Positions 1-9,582 of a stretch of 64,000 nt of DNA are shown here, one piece after another. Numbering within the stretch: the first letter of the stretch is position 1; every line of letters starts with the position of its first letter. A program made the position numbers and the translations under genes. The stretch comes from Lysobacteraceae bacterium 2PB (GTDB taxonomy: Bacteria > Pseudomonadota > Gammaproteobacteria > Xanthomonadales > Xanthomonadaceae): assembly GCA_005502915.1 (NCBI GenBank), contig SCMT01000020.1:1-64000 (forward strand). The letters are read 5' to 3'. The notes under the pieces are model-generated. The model ran no database searches. It saw only the letters and a list, made by a program, of their open reading frames with translations, and was not told the DNA's origin.

Positions 1-1979
1 AGCTCGAACACCGACAGGTCGAAATTGATCGACGTGGCGAACAGCGTGTGGCCCAGCTCGGCCGCCGTGAAACTGGCCTGCGCCCAGGCCAGCAGGTTGA
101 GCGTGTTGACGTGTTCGATCGCCACGCCCTTGGGCTGGCCGGTCGAACCCGAGGTATAGATCACGTACGCCAGATGGCGCGCGGTCAGGCCGAACCGTCG
201 CGCATCGACGTTGTCGACCGGATGGCGCGACAGCGTGGCCGGCGCCTCGTCCAGCCACAGCACCGGCACCTCGCCGGCAGGCAGGTATCCACCGAGCTGC
301 GTGGTCGAGAGCAGCAGCCGCGGCGCGCTGTCCTGCAGGATGTAGGCCAAGCGCTCGGCCGGATAGGCCGGATCCAGCGATACGTAGGCACCGCCGGCCT
401 TGAGGATGCCCAGCAGGCCGACCACCAGGTCCAGCGTGCGCTCGACGCAGATCGCCACGCGATCGTCCGGTCGCACGCCGCGCGCGACCAGCTCGTGCGC
501 CAGCTGGTTCGCTCGCGCGTTCAGCTCGCCGTAGCGCAGCGACGACTCCCCGCACACCACCGCCACCGCATCCGGCTGCGCCGCCGCCTGCCGCTCGAAC
601 AACTCGTGGATCAGCGCATCCTTCGGATAATCGGCAGACGTCGCGTTGAATTGCTGCAGGATGCGCTCGCGCTCACCCTCCAGCAGCATGTCGGATGGCA
701 CGAGGACGGCATCGGGCGAGTCCAGCGCCAATTCCAGCGCTTTCGCGAAACGCCCGGCAAGCAGCGCGGCTTCCTCGCGATTGAAGTAGGCCTCGTTGCA
801 ATCGAAATGCACCGCGACGCCACCGTTCGCACGGACGTCCCATACGGTGACCATCAATGGCATTCTTTCGGCGTCATGGCTGACATAAGTCAGCTCGAGT
901 CCACGCCCCTCGATCTCCAGCGCGCTGTCGGCCCTGACATAGCTGAACCCCACATCGCCCAACCGGGCATGGCCACCGGTCAGCCCCAGATCGCGCAGCA
1001 AGTCGCCATGCGGATAACGCTGATGACGGAAGTGCGCCTTCTGGCTGCCTGCGACCTGGCGCACCAGGTCGGAAAACGACGAATCGGCGATCCGGGTCAG
1101 CAACAAGGGGCTGACGCTCGAGAACGCACCGATGACCTGCTTCTGGCCTGCGCCGCGGCGGTTGTGCACGGCGACGCTCATCAGCACATCAGACTGCCGC
1201 TGGGTCAACCCGAGGCAGGTCCCGAGCACGCCAAGCAACACGGCGTGCGCTCCCGCCCCCAGGTCCGATGCAAGCTTCTCGACGCGCGCGAAGGTCCCGG
1301 CCGACACCTGCTGCGTGTACCTGAAGCTGCGCGCACGCGCATCATCCGCACTCACCGCATGGAAGGGTTGGAGCAAACGGTCGGGCAGCGTCGCGCACTG
1401 CTCCAGCCAGTACGCGCGGTCGCGCGCGTATCGATCGCTGCCCAGATAGGCGTGCTGTTCGGCGGAAACACTGATGCAACTGGGCACCTGGCCCGCGGCT
1501 TCGCCGTTGTAGTAGCGCGCGAGGGCCTGCGCCCAGTTGCCGAAACCCAGGCCATCCACCGCGAGATGGTGGGCAATGCCCACGTACCAGTATTCGCGAT
1601 CACTCAACCGTATGAGCGCGGCCTTGAACATCTCCGCGTTCTCGAACGCGAGGGGCGTTGCGAAGAGCTCGCGAATCCAGGCTTCCGCCGCGACCGCAGG
1701 CTGCGCCTCGGACGACAGATCCACTTGCTGCAGTGCAGTCGTCCGTTGCGCGACGACGCATTGCGCCACATCGTCGGCGGTGCAAACGATGCGGAGGCCG
1801 AACGCATCGTGCTCCGTCACCAGGTCGCTGTGTGCCTTGGCCAGCCGTGCCACATCGACGGGACCGAGCTTCAGGTAGCCGCCCACGTTGTAGCAGGGGC
1901 TTTCCGGACGTCGAATCTGGTCGAAATAAATATCCCTTTGATGCGGACTCAGCTGGGCGAGCTGATTGACTCCCTTCAT
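1..1979 (-). CDS. Non-ribosomal peptide synthetase, N-terminal part (partial)
   Basis: First module of a multi-domain peptide synthetase; the rest runs off the left edge. The chosen ATG at 1979 gives MKGVNQLAQLSPHQRDIYF, a typical beginning of a starter condensation domain. The condensation active-site motif HHLAVDG lies near residues 137-143. After about residue 460 an adenylation domain follows, with RYGELNARANQLA and the A3 phosphate-binding signature YTSGSTGQPKG near residues 600-615. A synthetase that opens with a C domain often acylates its first residue, as in lipopeptides. Product and substrate cannot be read because the specificity pocket is outside the window. The upstream spacer is long and AT-rich, consistent with its own promoter region. 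Confidence 0.93.
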   Translation of the reverse strand, partial: MKGVNQLAQLSPHQRDIYFDQIRRPESPCYNVGGYLKLGPVDVARLAKAHSDLVTEHDAFGLRIVCTADDVAQCVVAQRTTALQQVDLSSEAQPAVAAEAWIRELFATPLAFENAEMFKAALIRLSDREYWYVGIAHHLAVDGLGFGNWAQALARYYNGEAAGQVPSCISVSAEQHAYLGSDRYARDRAYWLEQCATLPDRLLQPFHAVSADDARARSFRYTQQVSAGTFARVEKLASDLGAGAHAVLLGVLGTCLGLTQRQSDVLMSVAVHNRRGAGQKQVIGAFSSVSPLLLTRIADSSFSDLVRQVAGSQKAHFRHQRYPHGDLLRDLGLTGGHARLGDVGFSYVRADSALEIEGRGLELTYVSHDAERMPLMVTVWDVRANGGVAVHFDCNEAYFNREEAALLAGRFAKALELALDSPDAVLVPSDMLLEGERERILQQFNATSADYPKDALIHELFERQAAAQPDAVAVVCGESSLRYGELNARANQLAHELVARGVRPDDRVAICVERTLDLVVGLLGILKAGGAYVSLDPAYPAERLAYILQDSAPRLLLSTTQLGGYLPAGEVPVLWLDEAPATLSRHPVDNVDARRFGLTARHLAYVIYTSGSTGQPKGVAIEHVNTLNLLAWAQASFTAAELGHTLFATSINFDLSVFE

Positions 1980-2668
1980 GGCATTCCCTAGCACATCAGC
2001 AACGAAAAATAAATTCCACTGGCTGCGATGCATATCGCAACCACACGCGCACACGAAGAAGTAGTGACTTCACGTACTTGAGAGAAGCTGGTTCCGGGAT
2101 GGAATGCGGCGCGACCCAGCCGTCATTCCTGCGGAAGCAACACTCACAGAGCGTCGACCTAGCCCTTCATCCTGTCTGAATCCTTAGTCTTACTCACTGA
2201 ACAACCCTTCTCCCTGTGAATCTGCGGATGTTCCGCAGGCCGCTGAATTCGGAACGAACACACGAATTCGGCCTTGAAACGAAAAAGATCACCCGGATCG
2301 GACAACAACACGAGCGTCCCCTAACACGCTCCGAGAATATAGCGCTTGGCGTTCGTTGTCAGCAGCAGAATTCTTACAGTCGCGACGGAAGGCGGCCGGG
2401 AGCCGCGCAAAAAATAAACCATACTTATGCGTATGCTTCTATTCTCCCCTTGCCGCCATTGGGTTCCAGGCGCGAGAGAACGTTTCCGCGCATCCCCCGG
2501 GCAATATCCCGCATCGCGCTCCGAATACATTATCTGTCCCATATTTGAATGACAGACGGCCACCAGGGCCACGGGGCATGGCGCAGCCCAGGCCGCTCGC
2601 GGGCCATGGCCGGCCGGGATCGGAATGCACGGCCCGCCCGGCGGTGCCGGGCCATCGCTGGACGCCCC
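1980..2668. other. AT-rich intergenic spacer upstream of the NRPS
   Basis: About 690 bases without a convincing gene. It is clearly richer in A/T than the flanks. It contains two EcoRI-like GAATTCGG blocks near 2247 and 2275 and a short palindrome at 2420-2435. Short reading frames on both strands show no family resemblance. It probably holds the NRPS promoter and regulatory sites. The last ~120 bases run up to the stop of tag. Confidence 0.5.
2420..2435. promoter_or_regulatory. Palindrome CATAC-N6-GTATG upstream of the NRPS
   Basis: CATAC TTATGC GTATG is an inverted repeat with a six-base spacer. The same core, CCATACTT-NN-GCGTATG, is found between the TetR gene and fadE at 22441-22457 with only the two N positions changed. 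It lies about 440 bases upstream of the NRPS start. It looks like an operator for a dimeric repressor; its function is inferred. Confidence 0.4.
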
Positions 2669-3217
2669 CTATCGCATCCACACCGGCTTCAGCTTCGCGA
2701 TGCGCTCGAACGCCGGGCAGTCCGCGCGGTGCGCGCCGGGCAGGTAGCCCAGGCTCATCAGGAACTCGCCGACGATCTCGCCGCCGGTGAAGCGGAAGGT
2801 CCTGCCGAACAGCTTCACCCAGGCAGCCTTGTCGCGCGGGGCGCCGTCGAGGAGGATGTGGGCGTCGAGCCAGCCGGCGAAGCCGCCGTGCGAGTCCCGG
2901 AACGTCTGGATGACCTGGGCGTTGTGGATCGCGGCGTTCACTTTCAGCCGGTTGCGGATGATCCCGGGGTCGGCGAGCAGGCGGGCGCGGTCGGCCTCTC
3001 CATAGGCCGCGACCCGGTCGACATCGAAGCCGTCATAGGCCCGCCGGAAGCCCTCGCGCTTCTTCAGGATGGTTTCCCAGCTCAGCCCGGCCTGGTTGAT
3101 CTCCAGGATCAGGCGCTCGAACAGGGCCGACTCGTCCCGGGCCGGCACCCCGTATTCGTGGTCGTGGTAGGGCCCGTGGACGGGGTGGCCGGGGGCGAAG
3201 TCGCAGTAGGTGCTCAT
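2669..3217 (-). CDS. tag: DNA-3-methyladenine glycosylase I
   Basis: Base-excision repair enzyme that removes 3-methyladenine from alkylated DNA. The 182-residue product matches the usual ~185-190 residues of Tag. It begins [23 protein letters not shown] and carries the family's [20 protein letters not shown] helix and the [15 protein letters not shown] segment. The zinc-snap residues of the family are visible: Cys5 and His19 at the N terminus, with a C-terminal HRADCPAF carrying His and Cys. The start is the ATG immediately before the conserved N terminus; the frame stays open far upstream with unrelated sequence. It is divergent from prfC, separated by a REP-like repeat pair. Confidence 0.95.
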   Translation of the reverse strand: MSTYCDFAPGHPVHGPYHDHEYGVPARDESALFERLILEINQAGLSWETILKKREGFRRAYDGFDVDRVAAYGEADRARLLADPGIIRNRLKVNAAIHNAQVIQTFRDSHGGFAGWLDAHILLDGAPRDKAAWVKLFGRTFRFTGGEIVGEFLMSLGYLPGAHRADCPAFERIAKLKPVWMR

Positions 3218-3266
3218 CCGGGCAGGATACTGCCGCCTGCTGACAGCCCATGTCCGCAGGTGTTCT

Positions 3267-3354
3267 CCTTCCCCCGCTCGCGGGGGGAAGGCCGGGATGG
3301 GGGCATGAAGGATGGCAGTCCCCCACCCCAACCCTCCCCCGCAGCGGGGGAGGG
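3267..3354. repeat. Pair of REP-like palindromes
   Basis: Two GC hairpins lie between divergent tag and prfC. The first (3267-3291) reads CCTTCCCCCGC/GCGGGGGGAAGG around a short loop. The second (3332-3354) is CCCTCCCCCGC-A-GCGGGGGAGGG. They are joined by a linker of G- and C-tracts (GGGATGGGGG, CCCCCACCCC), the head-to-tail form of REP/BIME repeats common in intergenic spaces of Xanthomonadaceae. No T-tract follows, so they are not simple terminators. Confidence 0.65.
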
Positions 3355-3421
3355 AGCAGGCAGCCGCTATAATCCCGCCCTTCCCTTCGCTCCCCGGGCG
3401 CCCCACGGCGCCGATCCGTCC

Positions 3422-5038
<1,617 letters not shown>

Positions 5039-5145
5039 GGCCCCTCGCCCTCCCCGCCATGCGAGGGAGGGCCACGGCCCGCACTCGCCCATGCGGCGAG
5101 GATTTCGCGCAGAATGCGATCGTCCTCCGACCGCATGCCCCATCG

Positions 5146-5634
5146 ATGCTCGACACCCTCCGCACCTGGTGGCACTACCTGCACGGCAAGCGCAGCGAAG
5201 TCGCGCACATGGACTACAAGGACGCCTACATGGGCAAGGTCGTCCTCGACATCCACCGCAAGCGCCGCGACAAGCGCGTGACCCGGGTGCCGCTGGCGGC
5301 GCTCGAACCGATCCATCGCATCGACCGGGAGAACGCGCTGAACGCCACGCGCCAGCGCGCCGAGGCCCTGCGCGCGCATCGCGACGTGCTGCTGGCGACC
5401 CGTCTGCTGGACGGCGACGCGCTGCAGGCGATCATCCCCTCGGTGTCGCAGATCAAGGTGGTGCGCGACGGCGAGCGCTGGCTGGCCTTCGAAGGCAACG
5501 GACGGCTGTACGCCATGCGCGAGGTGTTCGCGCCGGAGGACGGCATGCAGGTCGAGGTCGAGGAATACCTGTTCGACGACGACCGCAGCATCCGCCGCCG
5601 CCTGAACCGCGTGCGCCGGCTCAACCAGCTGTGA
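5146..5634 (+). CDS. Conserved hypothetical protein with a ParB-like segment
   Basis: 162 residues, no signal peptide or membrane segment. The middle and C-terminal halves resemble the ParB/Srx-type fold: VTRVPLAALEPIHRI, then IIPSVSQIKVVRDGERW, then FEGNGRLYAMREVF, where E-G-N-G-R corresponds to the nucleotide-binding motif of that fold. Two basic stretches (RKRRDKR near residue 40; a basic C-terminal end RRRLNRVRRLNQL) could bind nucleic acid. The resemblance is by eye only; no function is assigned. It sits between prfC and a hemolysin III family gene on the same strand. Confidence 0.7.
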   Translation: MLDTLRTWWHYLHGKRSEVAHMDYKDAYMGKVVLDIHRKRRDKRVTRVPLAALEPIHRIDRENALNATRQRAEALRAHRDVLLATRLLDGDALQAIIPSVSQIKVVRDGERWLAFEGNGRLYAMREVFAPEDGMQVEVEEYLFDDDRSIRRRLNRVRRLNQL

Positions 5635-5701
5635 CCGCGATGCACGCCATCCTCCTGGCGTTTGGAGCATTTGCACTCGCCGCAACGAAGAAGGTGCCCG
5701 G

Positions 5702-6361
5702 ATGAGCCTCACCGACGACGACGACCACGTCCTCACCCTGCGCGAGGAAATCGCCAGCGCCCTCACCCACGGGCTCGGCGCCGCCGCGGCCCTGGCCGGC
5801 GGTGCGGTGCTGATCACCCTCGCCGCGCTCTTCGGCGATGCCTGGCAGCTCAGCGCCGCGATCGTGTTCGGCATCACCCTGCTGCTGCTCTACGTCGCAT
5901 CGACGCTGTACCACGCGATCCAGCATCCGGTGATGAAGGGCCGGCTCAAGGTCTTCGACCACTGCGCGATCTACCTGCTGATCGCCGGCACCTACACGCC
6001 CTTCACCCTGATCGGCCTGCGCGGCCCGCTGGGCTGGACGCTGTTCGGCACGATCTGGGCGCTCGCGGTGTTCGGCGTGATCTTCAAGCTGCACTACACC
6101 GGCCGCTTCAAGCTGATCTCCACCGCCGTGTACATCGCGATGGGCTGGCTGATCATCCTCGCCGCCAAACCCGTGATGCGCGCGCTGGACCCATGGACCT
6201 TCGGCTGGCTGCTCGGCGGCGGCGTCGCCTACACCCTCGGCACGGTCTTCTACCATCGCCCCAGGCTGCCCTTCTCCCACGCGATCTGGCACATGTTCGT
6301 CATCGCCGGCAGCGTCTGCCACTACATCGCGGTGATGGCGCAGGTGCTGTCGGGGCGCTGA
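5702..6361 (+). CDS. Hemolysin III / progestin receptor-like (PAQR) family membrane protein
   Basis: 219-residue inner-membrane protein with about seven hydrophobic segments, the size and pattern of the bacterial YqfA/HlyIII family. Family signatures visible are EEIASALTHGLGAAAA at the N terminus, the YVASTLYHA motif, DHCAIYLLIAGTYTPF, and a C-terminal HAIWHMFVIAGSVCHY. The conserved Ser, Asp and His residues of these motifs form the putative metal-dependent site of the PAQR superfamily. Its physiological role in bacteria is unsettled and the hemolysin name is historical. It is convergent with the BLUF gene, with 12 bases between stops. Confidence 0.92.
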   Translation: MSLTDDDDHVLTLREEIASALTHGLGAAAALAGGAVLITLAALFGDAWQLSAAIVFGITLLLLYVASTLYHAIQHPVMKGRLKVFDHCAIYLLIAGTYTPFTLIGLRGPLGWTLFGTIWALAVFGVIFKLHYTGRFKLISTAVYIAMGWLIILAAKPVMRALDPWTFGWLLGGGVAYTLGTVFYHRPRLPFSHAIWHMFVIAGSVCHYIAVMAQVLSGR

Positions 6362-6373
6362 TCCGCCGCCGGG

Positions 6374-6832
6374 TCATCCGGAGCGCTTGCCCGCGCCAGA
6401 CTCCGGCCGCTCGGCGATCCAGCGGCTCCAGTACGACATCGCCAGCGCCAGGCCTTCGGCGCGTCGCAGCTGGGTGCGGGTGATCGGCATGGCATCGACC
6501 CATTGCGCCGTCGCCACGGCCTCGAATTCGTCCGCCGCCGGTTCGCAGAAACCCATGTACCAGTCGGAAAAGGCGCGCTCCTCGATCGGCGCATCCATCA
6601 GGATCCGGATCGAGTGATGCATCGGCGATCGCAGGATGCGGGCGTGCACGCGCGCGACGGCATCCTCCGGGCCCTCGAAATACTGGAAGAACCGCCCGGC
6701 GTGGTGGAACAGCACGCCGCTCACGCCGACCTCGCGATTGAAATCGCGCGCACGGGTCAGCATCGCGTGCAGTTCGCTCGTGGACATCGGGAAGCCGGTG
6801 CTGAGATAGACGATGCCGTGCAGGTGCGTCAT
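6374..6832 (-). CDS. BLUF-domain blue-light sensor
   Basis: 152-residue flavin-based photosensor of the short BLUF type, a sensor domain with a small C-terminal helical cap and no enzymatic output domain. The key FAD-network residues fall at canonical places: Tyr9 in IVYLST, Asn32 in ARDFNRE, Gln50 in RFFQYFEG, and a Trp in the FSDWYMGF strand. The ATG at 6832 was chosen because the domain begins at THLHGIVYLS; the frame is open further upstream (to 6916) but the extra residues do not look conserved. Such proteins usually signal by protein-protein contact. No partner (EAL or MerR) is adjacent. Confidence 0.93.
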   Translation of the reverse strand: MTHLHGIVYLSTGFPMSTSELHAMLTRARDFNREVGVSGVLFHHAGRFFQYFEGPEDAVARVHARILRSPMHHSIRILMDAPIEERAFSDWYMGFCEPAADEFEAVATAQWVDAMPITRTQLRRAEGLALAMSYWSRWIAERPESGAGKRSG

Positions 6833-6976
6833 GCAGCGCCTGCCGGGAGACGCGACGGAAGGACATTCATGGCGGTACCTGTCGCGGCTCGATCGGGTTG
6901 CGCAGCGTAACCGCATCGCGCGGCGCGCGCATTCAGCGCGCTTAATGCGGCTGCCCGGGATTCGTGAATCGGCGGT

Positions 6977-7705
6977 TCAGCTGCCGGGAAACCACGACGT
7001 GTCGATGCGGAAATGGCGGTCCTCGAAATCGACCTCGCGTTTCATCCCGGCTTCGTCGAGCAGTTCGATGTTCCGGCCGCGCCGGCGGATGGCACCGGAC
7101 GCCTCCAGCTGCGACAACGCACGACTGACGTAGACGTTGCTCAGGCCCACCGCGTCGCCGATCACCGCCTGCGTCAGCGGCAGCTCGAAGCGCGCACCGA
7201 GATCGCGCCGGGTCACGCGCAGCCGCGACACCACTTCAAGCAGAAAATGCGCCACGCGCTCGCGCGCGCCCATGCGCCCGATCACGCGGATGCGGTCGGC
7301 CAGCACCGCGTGCTCGACCATGCCGATGCTGAAGAGCAGCGCAGCCAGGCGCGGCGCGCGTTCGAACACCTGGTCCAGCGCCTGCTTGGGGAACGGACAC
7401 AGCACGCCGCCGGTGGCGCTGGTCAGCGCCGCGCCGGTACGCGCGAACGGAATCTCGGGCAGGCCGACGATGTCACCGGGATAGTGCAGGTGCAGCACCT
7501 GCCGACGCCCGTCCGGCAGCAGCACATGGTCGTAGAACCAGCCCGCCCGCACCACGTACAGATGCTCCACCGTGCTGCCCGCCTCGCGCACCTGTGCGCC
7601 GGGCATCACCGCCTCCTCGGCCTCCTCCAGGCGCGCCAGCAGCGCCTTGTCCGCTTCCGACAGGCGCAGGTGGTAACCGATCTTTTCGACGAGGCAGCTG
7701 CTCAT
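6977..7705 (-). CDS. Crp/Fnr-family transcriptional regulator
   Basis: 242 residues: an N-terminal cyclic-nucleotide-binding-like beta barrel (EHLYVVRAGWFYDH, then LHLHYPGDIVGL) and a C-terminal winged helix with recognition helix SNVYVSRALSQLEASGAI. The domain lacks the Fnr iron-sulfur cysteine cluster. The phosphate-binding cassette of true CRP is not obvious, so the ligand is unknown. Its start codon overlaps the stop of the upstream macro-domain gene (TGATG), so the two are translationally coupled. The family usually activates promoters with an inverted repeat near -41 or -60. Confidence 0.9.
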   Translation of the reverse strand: MSSCLVEKIGYHLRLSEADKALLARLEEAEEAVMPGAQVREAGSTVEHLYVVRAGWFYDHVLLPDGRRQVLHLHYPGDIVGLPEIPFARTGAALTSATGGVLCPFPKQALDQVFERAPRLAALLFSIGMVEHAVLADRIRVIGRMGARERVAHFLLEVVSRLRVTRRDLGARFELPLTQAVIGDAVGLSNVYVSRALSQLEASGAIRRRGRNIELLDEAGMKREVDFEDRHFRIDTSWFPGS

Positions 7706-8295
7706 CAGGAGACGACCTTCAATCGCGCATCCACATCATGGATCTCGCTGTAGCTGGGGATACGTGCAGGCTTCGACAGGGAGAGATAGGCCACGCGCAT
7801 CAGCGCGGCGCAGCGGCGAGGTTCCACCCGACCGATGCCGGTGCCCAGCCCCGGGCAGACGACGGAATCGATCGCATGACCAGCCGCACGCAGTCGTTTG
7901 ACTTCGAGCAGCACGGCGCGGAATGCCAGGTAGGGATGCAGCGTCTGCGCGATGTTCTCGGGGATGCGCATCGTCGGCGCGGCGATCAACCACGGCCACG
8001 ACGCATGGTCCGTCGGCACCGACACTGCTGCACCGACCGGCAATTCCCCGTGGTACAGGTCAAGGATCGCCTTCTGGACGCGGGTTTCGACATGGAAGCC
8101 CAGCTCGTGGCGGATCGCCAGGTCCAGTCCGCCGTCCATGATGCCGAAGCTGTTCGCCGGGCTCACCATGGCATCCGCCGGACGGGTGAAGAAATCGTCA
8201 CGTACGACCTCGACGCCATCGATGCCATCGAACGCTTCACGCCAGGCTTGGACGAGCGCCTCGCCATGGTCGATGAGGATGAGCGATGTCAGCAT
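7705..8295 (-). CDS. Macro-domain protein (putative ADP-ribose-binding)
   Basis: 196 residues, a single macro domain. The signature VVSPANSFG-like segment reads AMVSPANSFGIMDGGLDLAI, and the second loop is VVCPGLGTGIGRV, both ligand-contacting in macro domains. Members bind ADP-ribose or hydrolyse ADP-ribosyl or O-acetyl-ADP-ribose adducts. The start ATG at 8295 precedes LTSLILIDHG; the frame is open upstream without a domain match. It overlaps the Crp-family gene by one base, which is unusual for a macro-domain gene and suggests shared regulation. No ADP-ribosyltransferase is seen nearby. Confidence 0.88.
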   Translation of the reverse strand: MLTSLILIDHGEALVQAWREAFDGIDGVEVVRDDFFTRPADAMVSPANSFGIMDGGLDLAIRHELGFHVETRVQKAILDLYHGELPVGAAVSVPTDHASWPWLIAAPTMRIPENIAQTLHPYLAFRAVLLEVKRLRAAGHAIDSVVCPGLGTGIGRVEPRRCAALMRVAYLSLSKPARIPSYSEIHDVDARLKVVS

Positions 8296-8365
8296 GTAAC
8301 CGACCCCTGAGATGGAAAAGTCGAGAGCGTAGCGCCTCGACAGGCCTAACGGACATGACCAGCAT

Positions 8366-8704
8366 TCAGGAGCGCTCCGCAAGCTCCGTCCGGTATTTCG
8401 CCAGCAGGTATTCACGCGCCGGGTCGCGCGGATGGGATTCCAGCTCGTCGATGCGCAGTCGCAGCCAACGCAGATGCTCGCGTGCCTGTTGCGCCCGCTT
8501 TTCTTCAACCTGGATACGCAGGCGCTGCACCCAAACCCGCAGCGCCTCCCATTCCGCGACCCGCCTCTTGCGCGGAACCCGAATCTTGGGGGAAAGATGC
8601 ATGCACGGTTGCCCGCATGTCGCGCAGTTCACGAACTGCGTGGCCGGCGACGGCCGCCTGGCCACGATCCTGCAATCGAAGCAGACCCAGGGGTGGTTGC
8701 TCAT
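8366..8704 (-). CDS. Small zinc-ribbon-like hypothetical protein
   Basis: 112 residues. The N-terminal half has two cysteine pairs, CFDC near residue 8 and CATCGQPC near residue 28, spaced as in a zinc ribbon. The C-terminal half is basic and probably a long helix (VQRLRIQVEEKRAQQAREHL, then RWLRLRIDELESHP). I do not recognise the family. It is the last gene of a minus-strand series after the EF-Ts-like gene, 68 bases downstream, and precedes the macro-domain gene by 70 bases. Confidence 0.7.
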   Translation of the reverse strand: MSNHPWVCFDCRIVARRPSPATQFVNCATCGQPCMHLSPKIRVPRKRRVAEWEALRVWVQRLRIQVEEKRAQQAREHLRWLRLRIDELESHPRDPAREYLLAKYRTELAERS

Positions 8705-8772
8705 CGGATTTCAATCTGAGACTGGAAGAAAAGGCATCCCGCCGCGACGCACAGCCGAAAGTGCAAGCCGGA

Positions 8773-9147
8773 TCATGCGCTTCGCAACATCCGAACCACG
8801 CCGCCAGGCGACTGCGGCGGATCAACCTCCGGCACGGGTCGCTGCGCCATGGCGACCCAACGCTCGAAACGAACGACATCGATGCGATCCCCCAGCAGCA
8901 TCGACATCGCTTCCAGATAGTCGGCCACGGACACGCCCGGTTGTTTCAGGCAGTCCTGCCCAAGCAGCGCATCGACGGATTCCGGTGCCATCGCGGCCAC
9001 CTGCAGCGCGACATCCCGTGCTGCACGGCGGAATTCCTCGGTCTTCGCGGCAAAGGAATCATGAAAGGCCAGCTCGACGAGCACACCGATCCGCCCATCA
9101 TGCGAATAGGCCTCGATCCAGCGCTCGAATCCCGCGTGCGCCACCAC
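8773..9147 (-). CDS. Orphan EF-Ts-like domain protein
   Basis: 124 residues. The segment RIGVLVELAFHDSF, followed by KTEEFRRAARDVALQVAAM, matches the EF-Ts core (GVLVEVNCETDFVA..DEF..L..D.A.QIAA). Later LLGQDCLKQPGVSVADYL and DRIDVVRFERWV match the EF-Ts end (LLEQPF..D...TV...IG..I.VRRF.R). The N-terminal UBA-like domain and the coiled-coil insert are missing, and the TDFV motif is degenerate. The only possible start is the GTG at 9147, because an in-frame stop lies nine bases upstream. It follows the CBS-domain gene by six bases, so the two are co-transcribed. It is probably not a nucleotide exchange factor; it may be a specialised relic or a Tu-binding modulator. Confidence 0.72.
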   Translation of the reverse strand: MVAHAGFERWIEAYSHDGRIGVLVELAFHDSFAAKTEEFRRAARDVALQVAAMAPESVDALLGQDCLKQPGVSVADYLEAMSMLLGDRIDVVRFERWVAMAQRPVPEVDPPQSPGGVVRMLRSA

Positions 9148-9153
9148 GCCCGA

Positions 9154-9582
9154 TCACCCCGCGATATACCGCTGCAGCGAATCCAGCTCCACGCGCTGGT
9201 CCTCGATCACCGCCTTCACCAGGTCGCCGATCGACACCACACCGACGACGTCGTCGCCATCGAGCACGGGCAGGTGGCGGATGCGGTGTTCGGTCATCAC
9301 CTGCATGCAGCGGTCGGAGGTATCGGCGGGCGTGGCGGTGAAGACGCGCGAGGTCATGATGTCGCGGACAGGCGTGTCGGCGGAGGAACGTCCCTGCAGC
9401 ACGACCTTCCGGGCGTAGTCGCGTTCGGAGAGGATGCCGACCAGTCGCGGGCCGTCCATCACCAGGACAGCGCCGATATGGGCGTCGGCCATCAGGCGGA
9501 TGGCGTCGAGGACGGGCGCTTCAGGCCGGATCGCGTGGATGGCCGGGCTCTTGGCGTCCAGCAGCTGACGGACGGTGCGCAT
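9154..9582 (-). CDS. Two-CBS-domain protein
   Basis: 142 residues, essentially a tandem pair of CBS domains (residues ~8-60 and ~75-130), forming one Bateman module that binds adenosyl ligands. Motifs are IGAVLVMDGPRLVGILSERD for the first and HRIRHLPVLDGDDVVGVVS for the second. Many proteobacteria carry such a stand-alone protein, also near stress or cold-shock genes. It overlaps the 3' end of the GT2 gene by 62 bases and is followed closely by the EF-Ts-like gene. No fused effector domain is present. Confidence 0.92.
   Translation of the reverse strand: MRTVRQLLDAKSPAIHAIRPEAPVLDAIRLMADAHIGAVLVMDGPRLVGILSERDYARKVVLQGRSSADTPVRDIMTSRVFTATPADTSDRCMQVMTEHRIRHLPVLDGDDVVGVVSIGDLVKAVIEDQRVELDSLQRYIAG

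Noticed and set aside
48-1991. Long plus-strand open frame opposite the NRPS
   Set aside because: It is the high-GC shadow of the minus-strand synthetase, whose condensation and adenylation motifs are clear. The plus frame has no domain.
5042-5067. Hairpin CCCTCGC/GCGAGGG after prfC as a terminator
   Set aside because: Short stem, long loop and no T-run. Left out of the feature list.
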